Shown here: positions 1 through 7,690 of the stretch, in pieces
Numbering within the stretch: position 1 is the stretch's first letter
How the letters are laid out: the number at the start of each line of letters is the position of its first letter
Position numbers and translations under genes: made by a program
Source: Nonomuraea sp. NEAU-A123
GTDB lineage: Bacteria; Actinomycetota; Actinomycetes; Streptosporangiales; Streptosporangiaceae
Reading direction: 5' to 3'
DNA length: 64,000 bases
Assembly: GCF_018603905.1 (NCBI RefSeq)
Contig: NZ_JAHFZZ010000019.1
Coordinates: forward strand, 1 to 64,000
The notes under the pieces: model-generated
The model's database searches: none
What the model was told of the DNA's origin: nothing
The model's input: only the letters and a program-made list of their open reading frames with translations

Positions 1-2
1 GC

Positions 3-62
3 GAGTCCTTCCGCATGAAACAGGCACGAACCCGGACAGGCAGACGCCTCACCAAGAAATAG
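3..62 (+). CDS. C-terminal tail of a gene entering the window (partial)
   Basis: An open frame runs in from the left edge and ends at a TAG at 60-62. Only about 19 residues are visible. They are very basic, ending in TGRRLTKK, and give no family assignment. The next gene begins 29 bases downstream. It may equally be chance open frame; the basic tail is the only argument for a real gene. Confidence 0.2.
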   Translation, partial: ESFRMKQARTRTGRRLTKK

Positions 63-90
63 TCAACTACGAAGACGTGGGGACCTTTAC

Positions 91-900
91 TTGGCCACCA
101 GCGGCGACACGCACCCGACCATTGACACTGCTGCTGTCGCCTGTTCCCTGGTCCTCACCCTCGTCGCCCCCGCCTTCGCCGCCGCAACGCCCGCGCCGCA
201 GTCCCGCCTTGACCTGCTCACCACCGGGGACGGCATGGCGGGCGCGTTGAGCCAGGTGCGGAGTCCGGGCGGCGCGAGCGTGACCCGGCGTTCCGGCACC
301 GCGGAGCGGGGCACCGGGAAGGCGATGATCGGCCCCCAGGGTCGGTTCAGGATTGCCAGCGGGAGCAAGCCGATCATTGCCGCCACGGTGCTGCGGCTGG
401 TCGATCAGAGGGAGATCGACTTGGACGCGAGGGTGGAGCGTTACCTGCCCGGGGTGCTGCGTGGCACCGGCGACGGGGCCGAGATCGACGGTCGAGAGAT
501 CACCGTACGGATGCTGCTGCAGCAGACCAGCGGCCTGCCCGAGTTCCTCAACGCGATCAAGTGGAAGGAACCCTTCCCGGACTTCCTGAAGGTGGCGCTG
601 ACGCTCAAGCCCACGCCCCGCGGCTCCTTCGCCTATGCCAACACCAACTACCTGGTCCTCGGCATGATCGTGACCGCGGTGACCGGTAAGGACTTCCGCC
701 AGGCGAGCCGGGATCTGATCCTCAAGCCGTACGGGATGCTGGACACGTACTGGCCGGCCAAGGGCGACTACGGCATCCGCGGGCCGCACGCCCACACCTA
801 CGGGGTGCACCCCGGCCAGCCGCGGGGCGGTGAGGTGGACCTGACCGACCAGTTGCCCACCTACGAGTTCGGTCCCAGCGGCGGCCTGGTGTCCACCCGC
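91..900 (+). pseudogene. Truncated serine beta-lactamase family hydrolase (D-Ala-D-Ala carboxypeptidase / class C type)
   Basis: This is the N-terminal two thirds of a secreted penicillin-binding-like serine hydrolase. A TTG start at 91 follows a GGGGA purine run. Residues about 13-30 form a Sec-type signal sequence ending in APAFA. The SxxK nucleophile motif is S90-G-S-K93, and the second motif is Y182-A-N184 within SFAYANTNYLVLG, typical of alkaline D-peptidases. Homology stops after GPSGGLVST near residue 269. The frame then runs into Arg/Pro-rich sequence with no third (HxG/KTG-type) motif, where a complete protein would be about 370-400 residues. The frame stays open to 1338, but that part reads as out-of-frame translation of a different sequence. 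A deletion near base 900 therefore seems to have removed the C-terminus, and the enzyme should be inactive. Confidence 0.7.
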
Positions 901-901
901 C

Positions 902-1255
902 ACCGACCCCGACCGCGCCCGACGAGACCCTGCCCGGCGCCGGATCTTCGTCACCCGCTACATGCGCGCCGGTCACGGCGACGAGTTCAGCGCCCGCGAC
1001 GCCATGGCCGCCGCCCGAGCGGCGATGACCTCGGTCAAGGACATGCACCGCGCCACGACGTTCGAGGCCGCCAACCCCCGCTCGATCGCCCGCGGGGAGT
1101 TCGCCACCATGGCCCAAGCCGCCGACGAGTGCATCACCAAGGTCGTCGGCATCGACAAACTCGGCCCGCAAGCGGTCCGGCACGAGAACACCAGCCTGCT
1201 CACCCAGATGATCGCCGACCTGGAAGCCCGGCTCACCGAGACGGCGGCGGGCTGA
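902..1255 (+). pseudogene. C-terminal fragment of an unrecognised protein joined to the broken hydrolase
   Basis: Frame 2 carries coherent, amphipathic coding sequence starting about RIFVTRYMRAGHGDEFSARD and ending with a TGA at 1253-1255. An internal ATG at 962 would give 97 residues, but the coding character already exists upstream of it, up to the junction with the truncated beta-lactamase near 900. That suggests the tail of a longer gene whose 5' part was lost in the same deletion. The sequence is helical and soluble with no membrane segment. I do not recognise the family. It might be translated as a short protein from the ATG at 962. Confidence 0.4.
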
Positions 1256-1407
1256 CGATGGGTCCAGCACCGGCGATGAGAAGAACCTGCCACAGGCTGA
1301 TTTTCGGGGCGTTTGTGCTGGTGGGACTTCTCGACTGATAACCGTCAAGATGGGAGGAACCTTCGAGAGGGCCCTCGGCCTGGCGGGGCGAACCTACAAT
1401 CACGCGA

Positions 1408-2250
1408 ATGGGACGCCCCCGGAACCTTCTGGCGCTGGCCGTCATCTTCCTCGCCAGCGCACGCGCAGCCCAGCGCCGCAAGTCCACGCAGCCCACCGAT
1501 CAAGCGGCGCACCGGCCGGGCAGCACGTCGGCGACGCAGACCGCACCGACCGGCAGCACCGACGCCACCGGCCGCGTGGTCTCCCTCTGGACGATGATCG
1601 GCACCGTGCTCGCGGGCGTCGCCGCCCTGGCCGCCCTCGTGGTCTCCGTCATGACCTTCATCCTTCAGCAGCAGCAGAACGACGACCAGCGGCAGCGCAG
1701 ACTCGCCGGCTTCGCCTCCAAGGTCACCTGGTGGACCGAGCACACCGCCCAGGACCAGGTCATCCTCGCGATCCAGAACAGCGGCTACGAACCCATGCCC
1801 GCATCCGTCGGGCTCAGCAGCAGCCTCGTGTTCACTGATCCTGGGACCAATCTCATGCTGCTAATGCGCCGCTCCTCCTTCCCGTCCAGCATGTCGGTAT
1901 CCGGCGCAACGTCGAGCATGTCGAGCGTGATGGACATCGGCGCACTTCCTCCTTGCAGTATCAGCAGGCTGAGGCTGACTTTCCGAGACAAGGGCGCCGG
2001 CCCCGGAGTGGTTCCGGCCGTCGACTACGTCACCGTCGTTGATCCCGCTGGCATGGCATGGTCTCGCATGCCCTCTGGCCTGCTCGTTCGAGGTGAAGTC
2101 ACCCCCAGAGATAGTTTCGAGACCATATTAAGTTTCGAGACCATGTTAAGGAGTGCCGGGATTCGCATCAAAGCTAATGAGCGCTCCGTGACGCTGACCA
2201 ACGAACTCGAGCGCACTACCGCGCCCTCCTGCTCCGGGTCCGCCGACTAA
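1408..2250 (+). CDS. Hypothetical single-pass membrane protein
   Basis: A 280-residue protein starts at ATG 1408. Residues 1-55 are basic and Ser/Thr/Pro-rich, and one strong hydrophobic helix lies at about 61-84 (WTMIGTVLAGVAALAALVV). It is followed by a QQQQNDDQRQRR stop-transfer segment and a roughly 190-residue domain of mixed strands. The TWWTEHTAQDQVILAIQNSGY part resembles immunoglobulin-like domains of small actinobacterial membrane proteins of unknown role. No catalytic motif is visible. It lies alone between degraded genes on the left and the NLR-like pair on the right, so its function cannot be guessed from context. GC-rich codon use supports a real gene, although the low-complexity stretch around residues 155-180 is unusual. 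Confidence 0.55.
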   Translation: MGRPRNLLALAVIFLASARAAQRRKSTQPTDQAAHRPGSTSATQTAPTGSTDATGRVVSLWTMIGTVLAGVAALAALVVSVMTFILQQQQNDDQRQRRLAGFASKVTWWTEHTAQDQVILAIQNSGYEPMPASVGLSSSLVFTDPGTNLMLLMRRSSFPSSMSVSGATSSMSSVMDIGALPPCSISRLRLTFRDKGAGPGVVPAVDYVTVVDPAGMAWSRMPSGLLVRGEVTPRDSFETILSFETMLRSAGIRIKANERSVTLTNELERTTAPSCSGSAD

Positions 2251-2703
2251 CCCCGGTGCTACTCCGGCATCCCTGACGCGGGGTCTCGTCGTCGAATATT
2301 GCAAGTCAACTTGCCTAACGTGGCTTACAGACCTTCACGCGGATGACCAGCTAGTTCGCTTGACAACCCCAGATAATCCCGGTTATCTACGGCGCGGCCT
2401 GGGTCGTCTGGCACGTCAGGCACAGGGGCGGATTGGAACGTGCCTGACCGATATCCAGGGGTCGTAAGGCATGTTGGCCATGTACGGAAGCGTCGACCGG
2501 GAGACCTCCACGCCTTTGCTGAATGGTGGACTCGGACAGGTTGTCCGCGAATGCCCCGCAGTTGTGCGGGCTTGGGTCCGGAACGCCGCACTCCTTCCCC
2601 ACTCCCATGTCCTGCAGCGGCTGGTCTGCAGTGCAGGCCGTAGCCTGAGGCCCTGGCGTGGCGGCTGATCCCGGCGAACAATACCTTTCAGGGACGGGGA
2701 GGG
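2251..2703 (+). other. Intergenic region without a convincing gene; contains a short perfect palindrome
   Basis: No frame here has the codon bias of neighbouring genes. At 2301-2314 there is a perfect dyad, GCAAGT-CA-ACTTGC, in a locally AT-richer stretch. It is the kind of site bound by small winged-helix regulators, but no regulator gene lies next to it. Bases 2696-2703 hold the GGGGAGGG ribosome-binding site for the following small membrane protein. Confidence 0.4.
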
Positions 2704-2994
2704 ATGATGGTGAAGCGGAGTGTCGCCGCCGCGCTAACGGTTGTGATGGCCGCGGCTGTCAACGTGACCACCGGGATGCTGACCCAGCGCTGGGGCTGGG
2801 CATGGCTGGCGGCCACGATCGTGCTGGTCACTGTGGGCGCGGTCAGCCAGGTCTGGCTGACCCTGGCAGACCGCGCAGACCGCACAGGCGGGGCCGAACC
2901 GAGTGAGGGTGTCACCGTGACCGGCGACGTCTCGGGCATCCTCTCGACCGGAGCCGACGCGACCAACATCCAGATCAACCCGCCCGGTGCCTGA
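2704..2994 (+). CDS. Small two-helix membrane protein with C-terminal signalling-type motif, coupled to an NLR-like NTPase
   Basis: This is a 96-residue protein with an excellent ribosome-binding site (GGGGAGGG) directly before tandem ATGs at 2704 and 2707. Two hydrophobic helices lie at about residues 6-24 and 32-52. The first ends in VNVTTG and a Trp-rich turn (RWGWAWLA) follows. A polar linker (ADRADRTGGAEPSEG) leads to a C-terminal motif, TGDVSGILSTGADATNIQIN, at about 73-92. A related sequence, GNISSGPDAINIVNN, sits at the extreme N-terminus of the next protein; both contain S-x-G-x-D-A-x-N-I. The stop codon overlaps the start of the NTPase gene (TGATG), so the two are translationally coupled. 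Inference: this is a membrane effector or anchor activated through homotypic motif contact with the NTPase, as in known bacterial NLR/effector pairs. No such function is shown for this protein. Confidence 0.7.
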   Translation: MMVKRSVAAALTVVMAAAVNVTTGMLTQRWGWAWLAATIVLVTVGAVSQVWLTLADRADRTGGAEPSEGVTVTGDVSGILSTGADATNIQINPPGA

Positions 2995-4844
2995 TGGCGG
3001 GGAAGATCTGGGTCTGGACCAACAGGGGCAACATCTCTTCCGGGCCGGACGCCATCAACATCGTCAACAACACCGTCCAGGCTCCGCCGCCGGTTCCGGC
3101 CGCCAGCGTGGAGAGCCCGCCTGGCATCGTGCGGCTGCGTTCGACGCCAGCGGCCACGCGCCTGTTCGTCGGGCGCGAGAAGGAGTTTGCGGCGCTGGCC
3201 AAGACCCTCAGAAGGCGCTCCGGCGGGAACGCCCAGGTTCTGACGGGGCTCGGTGGGATCGGGAAGTCCACGCTCGCTGCGCAGTACGCGATGACACAGC
3301 GCGGCAAGCGCAACCCCATCTGGTGGATCGACGCAGAGGATCCGGCCCAGATCGACCTCGGTCTGGAAGCACTCGCCAGGCAACTGTATCCGGGGAACTC
3401 GCCGGAGCGGCCCGTCGAGTGGGCCAAGGAGTGGCTGGCCGGTCACAAGGACTGGCTGGTGATCCTCGACAACGTGACCCAGCCGTCGGTGGTCGCGGAG
3501 CTGATCGGCTCGCTTCCCAGCGGGCGGTTCCTGGTGACCAGCCGCCAGACCGTCGGCTGGGAGGGCGTCGCCCCTCCCATCCAGCTGGGCGTGCTGTCCA
3601 CCCACGAAGCCGTGCAGATGATGGCCAGGCGCGTAGCCGACCGCGACCTCCTCGACGGCGCCGAGGAGGTCTGCCTGGCACTGGGCGGGCTGCCGCTCGC
3701 CATCGAGATGGCCGGCCACTACATCTCTCAGAACCGCGTCCCCGCGCGGACCTACCTGAGGCGCCTTTCCGACGACGACGGCGCGGTGCTGGACTGGACG
3801 CATGCGGGCGGGGAGCTCGACCGGACTGTGAGGTGGACCTGGCAGGTCACCTTGGACCGCCTTACCGCTCAGCACGGGCCGTTACCAAGGCGGCTCCTGG
3901 GAATCCTGGCCTGGGTCGCTCCCGACGACATCCCGATCAGCCTGCTCCCCGGAGAAGCCGAGATCGCCGTCGGCCACCTCGCCGCATACGGGCTGGTCAC
4001 CCGGTCGGAAAACACGCTCTCGGTGCACCGGCTGGTGCAGGCGGTCAGCCGGAACCCCGAGTCCCGGCGCGCGGCGGGCCAGGCCCTGCGGACCGCGTGG
4101 AAGGACGGACCGGAGCCGTCGAGCCGGCTGGCTCCACACCTCGCCGCGTACATCGCGGCAGGCGGCCTCGCCGAGCTCGACGACGCTTCGGCCTGGCTCG
4201 CTGACGCCTTCGGCTTCCACCTGGAGCGCACGGTGTCGGCGCAGGAGGCCATCGCCTTCTTCGAGAAGGCGATGGCCGAGCACGTGGGATCTGACCACCC
4301 GGCCCTGCTGTCGATGCGGACGAGCCGGGCCATCCTACGTACGCCACTCGATCCACTCGATGTCACGATCGGCGAGTTCGAGCGGATCGTCGCGGACAAG
4401 CAGCGGGTACTCGGCCCCGATGATCTCGACACCTTGGAGACCCGGCTCGAACTCGGCAGCCTCTTAGAACGGCGAAAGCAGTACCGCCAAGCCTTCGCCC
4501 ACTACAGGCAGCTCATCACAGACGCGGAACGAGCCCTGGGCAGGCACCACTCCCTCACCCTGCTGGCCAAGTGGAACCTTGCCGAGGCCTACGTGAACGC
4601 GGAAGACCTCAAGTGGCACGTCGGCCACACGTTCCTGGTGCTCTTGCTCTGGTGGGAGGTCCTCACCGGCCTCGCGGAATCCCGCGGCCCCCATGACGAG
4701 ACGACGCGCGACTTCGGCATGAGGATCAGGAGGTACGTGACCATGCTCGCGCACGACGATGACCCGAAGACCAGGTGGATCGTCCGCATGTTCAACGCCG
4801 GGGCGCACCTCCCCTCTCGCGTGCGGAAGGTGTTGAAAGGGTAG
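2994..4844 (+). CDS. NB-ARC NTPase with TPR-like C-terminus (bacterial NLR-like protein)
   Basis: A 616-residue STAND-class NTPase. Residues about 10-26 (NRGNISSGPDAINIVNN) repeat the motif at the C-terminus of the upstream membrane peptide. A Pro/Ala linker and VGREKE (about 59-64) introduce the NB-ARC core: Walker A GLGGIGKST at 85-93, Walker B DWLVILDN at 153-160, a sensor-like FLVTSRQ at 179-185, and the GGLPLAIEMAG helix from 231. A winged-helix-like region follows (about 290-360). Tetratricopeptide-type repeats of the kinesin-light-chain pattern (LGPDDLDTLETRLELG, then ALGRHHSLTLLAKWNLAEAY) occupy about 450-530. The ATG overlaps the previous stop. Family knowledge: such proteins oligomerise on ATP binding after ligand sensing by the repeats and act as immune or regulatory switches. 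What this one senses is unknown. The catalytic motifs are intact and there is no frameshift, unlike most genes around it. Confidence 0.85.
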   Translation: MAGKIWVWTNRGNISSGPDAINIVNNTVQAPPPVPAASVESPPGIVRLRSTPAATRLFVGREKEFAALAKTLRRRSGGNAQVLTGLGGIGKSTLAAQYAMTQRGKRNPIWWIDAEDPAQIDLGLEALARQLYPGNSPERPVEWAKEWLAGHKDWLVILDNVTQPSVVAELIGSLPSGRFLVTSRQTVGWEGVAPPIQLGVLSTHEAVQMMARRVADRDLLDGAEEVCLALGGLPLAIEMAGHYISQNRVPARTYLRRLSDDDGAVLDWTHAGGELDRTVRWTWQVTLDRLTAQHGPLPRRLLGILAWVAPDDIPISLLPGEAEIAVGHLAAYGLVTRSENTLSVHRLVQAVSRNPESRRAAGQALRTAWKDGPEPSSRLAPHLAAYIAAGGLAELDDASAWLADAFGFHLERTVSAQEAIAFFEKAMAEHVGSDHPALLSMRTSRAILRTPLDPLDVTIGEFERIVADKQRVLGPDDLDTLETRLELGSLLERRKQYRQAFAHYRQLITDAERALGRHHSLTLLAKWNLAEAYVNAEDLKWHVGHTFLVLLLWWEVLTGLAESRGPHDETTRDFGMRIRRYVTMLAHDDDPKTRWIVRMFNAGAHLPSRVRKVLKG

Positions 4845-5023
4845 CCGCCGAACATCATCCGCGAGGACCGAGATCCGCTCGGAGTTCAGCCGATAGCAGT
4901 CAGAACTCCGCGCTTTCGCCGACCGTCTCGCCACAACGTGCCTCACGTGCCGGACAAGATCATCCTCCTTTGACCTGGGGAAAGAGGTCAACAGCCCAAG
5001 ATAACGATCGAAGACCCTGCGAC

Positions 5024-5062
5024 ATGCCACGAGACCACGGGCAGTCCGTGGTCCCGTGGCAT
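5024..5062. terminator. Long hairpin between convergent genes, likely bidirectional terminator
   Basis: The arms 5024-5040 and 5046-5062 pair at 16 of 17 positions around a 5-nt loop, giving a very stable GC-rich stem with AT at its base. It lies between the end of the NB-ARC gene and the convergent gene that ends at 5083. There is no clear U-tract, which is common for actinobacterial terminators. Confidence 0.6.
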
Positions 5063-5082
5063 CTGGCCAGGAACGTCACGCC

Positions 5083-5949
5083 TCAGGCCTGGTCGCCGTC
5101 GCCGCTGAGCACCGCGGTCAGGCGTGCGCCGAACTGCACCTCCGCCTGCTTCCGCTCGTGCGGTCCGAGCCGGGCGTCCACCCCCACCGCGCCGTCCACC
5201 TGCAGCGCCGTGCTGAGTGCCTTCTCAGCGGCCCACAGACGCGCGTTCAGGTGGGGCCCGCCGTGCGCTGGGTCGTCGGCCAGAGCGCGCAGGTCAATGG
5301 CGACCGCACGGGTGCCGTCCACATCCCACTGGTAGCCGCTCGCGCCCTGCTGGACGACCTGCTCCAGGATGTCGGCGGCCAGGCGCAGCAGCTCCGGCTC
5401 CGGGCGTTCTTCGGCGCGGTGTGCCTGGTTCACCAGGTCCTGCGCGTCCCGGGTGACCTGCTGGCGATGGTCGTGCACCATCACCCGGTCGCCAACGGTC
5501 GCGGTGTCGTCGCCGGCGACGTGCTCGAGCAGGGCCATGGCCCGCCGCCAGCGCCGGGCCAGCCGGGCGTGCATCGGCTCGACCGGGTCGGCGAGCCGCG
5601 GCGGGATCTCCTCCAGGACGTCGACGATCTCCACAGCCGCGTCCGGCACGAAACCGGTGAGGTCAATGTCGCTGCTCGTCTGCCAGGTGCTCGTGTCGAT
5701 CGGCCACCCCTCGCGGCCGGACTGCTGCAGGGTCAGCACCTTGCCCGCGCGGCGGTGGGTCGGCCGGTCGACGTACGGGCTGCCCGTGGTCACATCCTGG
5801 GCCAGGCGCACCATGGCGTACCGCCACCAGTCGCGCTCGGCGATCTCCGGGCCGTGCTCGCCGTGCTCGATGGCCAGCTCGCCGAACTGGTCGACGTCGG
5901 CGGCCGGGGCGAGCTCGGCCGTGGCGGTGACGACGGGGCGGCCGCGCAT
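5083..5949 (-). CDS. Hypothetical soluble protein, about 288 aa
   Basis: The protein is acidic and largely helical, with no signal peptide or membrane segment. The ATG at 5949 (or the GTG one codon earlier) follows GGAAGGGG. Notable segments are ERDWWRYAMVRLAQDV near residues 38-55, ARLARRWRRAMALLEHVAGDD, and a C-terminal QWDVDGTRAVAIDLRALADD. I do not recognise a family. It lies just downstream of a second minus-strand gene (5989-6411) with a 40-base gap, so the two probably share a transcript. Consistent codon bias over the whole length argues that it is a real gene rather than debris. The pair may be cargo of an integrated element. Confidence 0.55.
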   Translation of the reverse strand: MRGRPVVTATAELAPAADVDQFGELAIEHGEHGPEIAERDWWRYAMVRLAQDVTTGSPYVDRPTHRRAGKVLTLQQSGREGWPIDTSTWQTSSDIDLTGFVPDAAVEIVDVLEEIPPRLADPVEPMHARLARRWRRAMALLEHVAGDDTATVGDRVMVHDHRQQVTRDAQDLVNQAHRAEERPEPELLRLAADILEQVVQQGASGYQWDVDGTRAVAIDLRALADDPAHGGPHLNARLWAAEKALSTALQVDGAVGVDARLGPHERKQAEVQFGARLTAVLSGDGDQA

Positions 5950-5988
5950 CACCCCTTCCGGGGCCGGGCGACCGCTCTGATGCGACGC

Positions 5989-6411
5989 TCACCGGCCGTC
6001 TTCGGTGCGATGGGCCATCATGGCGGCCAACCAAGCCCGGTCAGCGGCGACCGAGGCGTCGTCGGACGGGTCGGCGAGAGCGCGACCGCCCAGTTCGGAC
6101 GTGATGCCGGTGTGCGCCGCCGCGCCGGGCCGCCGGTGCCGATCGAGCACCTCCCGCTGGAAGACCTCTTCGGGCTCTGTAGCGCTGACTAGCGGTGCGT
6201 AGGGGACCTCGTGACGGCGTACAACCTCCCGCTGGAAAACCTCTTCAGGCTCGGTCATGATCCGGCCCGGCACGACGGGCGCTGAGCGGGCCCCCGCTGG
6301 CCGCTGGGGTCCGCTCCCGGCCTTCTTGGACTGACGGGGCGTGGATTGATCGGCTTTGGCGGCCGCTGAGGCGCTGTCATTGGGGTCTTCCCCAGAACGA
6401 CTGTCGATCAT
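5989..6411 (-). CDS. Hypothetical protein with an internal tandem repeat
   Basis: A 140-residue hydrophilic protein. Residues 1-50 are low complexity (Ser, Ala, Pro, Lys). The centre carries the 11-residue unit TEPEEVFQREV twice, about 25 residues apart, once followed by VRRHEVPYAPL and once by LDRHRRPGAAA. At DNA level the copies (about 6150-6180 and 6222-6255) are near-identical, so the duplication is recent or selected. No enzyme motif is visible. It precedes the 5083-5949 gene in a probable operon. The ATG at 6411 lacks a strong ribosome-binding site, so the start is uncertain. The repeat may be a peptide-binding or protein-interaction element; this is a guess. Confidence 0.45.
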   Translation of the reverse strand: MIDSRSGEDPNDSASAAAKADQSTPRQSKKAGSGPQRPAGARSAPVVPGRIMTEPEEVFQREVVRRHEVPYAPLVSATEPEEVFQREVLDRHRRPGAAAHTGITSELGGRALADPSDDASVAADRAWLAAMMAHRTEDGR

Positions 6412-6441
6412 GAGCTTCGAGCCCCTACTTCACGTCGCTCA

Positions 6442-6738
6442 ATGAGTCACTTCCAGGTTGGAGAATACCGACGTCTCGGTTCGCCGCACGCGGAGCCGCC
6501 GCCGCTTGGTGGGCGAGTTCACCGACGCCCTCTCGGTCTTCGTCGACATCGGGCGAGACCTCGACGTCGACAACGCAACCTGATCGACATGGCCCGGCGC
6601 CGCGGCGTCGCCTGGGCGGAGATTGCCCCCCGCCTCGGTCTCCGCGACGGGGCCGCCACCGCCAGTTCGTCGACGAAGGTACACCGGGACTTGGCCCGTC
6701 GTTCGGCGCGACCGCTCAGGCAGCCCTTTGATTTTTGA
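6442..6738 (+). pseudogene. Remnant of a small helix-turn-helix protein
   Basis: Only the middle of this frame looks like protein: LIDMARRRGVAWAEIAPRLG (from about base 6580), which matches the recognition-helix region of small actinobacterial HTH proteins of the form 'LxxARxxGxxWxxIAxxLG'. The sequence on each side is Arg/Pro-rich and reads as out-of-frame translation, and the expected continuation after the second helix is scrambled. There is no good start signal. I read it as debris of a regulator next to the inverted-repeat structure that begins at 6745. Confidence 0.35.
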
Positions 6739-6744
6739 TGACGG

Positions 6745-6892
6745 ACGGGCGAAGCCCGTGCCTTTGTGATCCTTTGGATACGATCTTGTCTTAATCGACG
6801 CCCTTTACAAAGTAGATTTCCTAGGGGGAGGGAGCGGGCGGCTATGCCGCCCGCTCCCTCAAACACCTCAAGAAGGAACGGGCTTCGCCCGT
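6745..6892. repeat. Nested inverted repeat: 15-bp perfect outer arms around a 15-bp perfect hairpin
   Basis: Outer arms ACGGGCGAAGCCCGT (6745-6759) and its exact reverse complement (6878-6892) lie 118 bases apart; similarity continues a few bases outward with mismatches. Each arm is itself a GGGC-3nt-GCCC mini-hairpin. Inside is a second perfect stem, 6828-6842 with 6846-6860, with a TAT loop and GAGGGAGCGGGCGGC arms. The sequence between outer and inner arms is markedly AT-richer than its surroundings. No coding frame runs through it. It could be a miniature transposable element, a plasmid or element control locus, or a structured RNA. Confidence 0.75.
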
Positions 6893-6952
6893 ACGTCTTA
6901 ACCCCAGCCGAGCCCCGCCGCAAACCCGCTCACCGATGCGGACGTTCCCGCC

Positions 6953-7039
6953 TCACACCGCTGTCGCGATGTTGCCGCCGTTCATCATGGCCGAGGTCGC
7001 AGTCCGCACCATCTGGATCGAGCCGTGGCCGATGTTCAT
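6953..7039 (-). CDS. Possible 28-aa peptide coupled to the upstream small gene
   Basis: The ATG at 7039 overlaps the TGA of the 7036-7278 gene in an ATGA arrangement. The frame encodes 28 residues starting MNIGHGSIQMVRTATSAMMN and then stops. Overlapping stop/start is the usual sign of translational coupling. The peptide is neutral and not clearly membrane-bound. It could also be the start of a longer gene that has been cut short, since only debris follows it. Confidence 0.3.
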   Translation of the reverse strand: MNIGHGSIQMVRTATSAMMNGGNIATAV

Positions 7040-7278
7040 GACCGGTACGGCCGGGCCTGCCAAGTCCGATCGCTGTCGATCGGCTCGAGGACGTAGTCGG
7101 TGCCCTCCACCAGATCGATCGCGGTCGGCCCGGCCACCTTGGAGACGACCACGTCGGTGACCCGCTGGTAGCCGATCTCATAGTCGCTACGGCCGCCGGG
7201 CAGGTTCATCCGGAACTGCTCGCCGAAGTCTTCCAGGGCGTTGCGGACCCGTACGGTCAGAGCGGACATATCAGCCAT
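7036..7278 (-). CDS. Hypothetical 80-aa protein
   Basis: A soluble protein with good codon bias. Visible features are a helical N-terminus (TVRVRNALEDFGEQFRMN), then YEIGYQRVTDVVVSKVAG and LVEGTDYVLEPIDSD, which look like short strands. The last phrase recalls structural phage proteins, but this is too short to assign. The start ATG at 7278 lies 22 bases inside an AT-richer stretch that could hold the promoter. It is coupled by ATGA overlap to the 28-codon frame downstream. Confidence 0.45.
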   Translation of the reverse strand: MADMSALTVRVRNALEDFGEQFRMNLPGGRSDYEIGYQRVTDVVVSKVAGPTAIDLVEGTDYVLEPIDSDRTWQARPYRS

Positions 7279-7405
7279 ACAACAATCATCAGATCATGAC
7301 GCTCAAAAGTGGTAAGGTCCAGGTCCCCCGGCCGCGAGGAACGGTCCATGAACAACTCCGGTCAGTACAACGGGGACGGGCTTCGACTCGAGCTGGGAGC
7401 ACCGC

Positions 7406-7678
7406 GTGAGCGGGCTCGGCGAGTACCAGGACGACCGCTACGACCATGGCCACCACCACGGGCACCACACCAGCTGGGTCGACTACCGCAGCCGCCGACT
7501 GGCCGATGAGGCGATCGAGATGCAGATCCTGCGAGCCATGGACGACGGCATTTACCCCGAGCGGCAGCGCACCACCTCCAAGGAGATCAAGGCGATCCTC
7601 ATCACAGCCGCCGTGATCTTCACCCCGTTCGTGATCCTCGGCACCCTCAGCTGGCTGGGTGTCCTCAGGGCCTACTGA
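7406..7678 (+). CDS. Small His-rich single-pass membrane protein
   Basis: A 90-residue protein from a GTG start with GGGAG six bases upstream. The N-terminal third is charged and contains the histidine cluster HGHHHGHH (residues about 14-21), which could bind metal. A helical linker precedes one C-terminal transmembrane segment (ILITAAVIFTPFVILGTLSWLGV, in part). It is followed 12 bases later by a second small membrane protein of similar design, so the two probably form an operon. No family is recognised. Confidence 0.6.
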   Translation: MSGLGEYQDDRYDHGHHHGHHTSWVDYRSRRLADEAIEMQILRAMDDGIYPERQRTTSKEIKAILITAAVIFTPFVILGTLSWLGVLRAY

Positions 7679-7690
7679 CAAGGAGCCACC

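Noticed and set aside
2325..2681. 118-codon minus-strand frame in the gap before the NLR-like pair
   Set aside because: No ribosome-binding site, no family resemblance and mixed composition; more likely non-coding.
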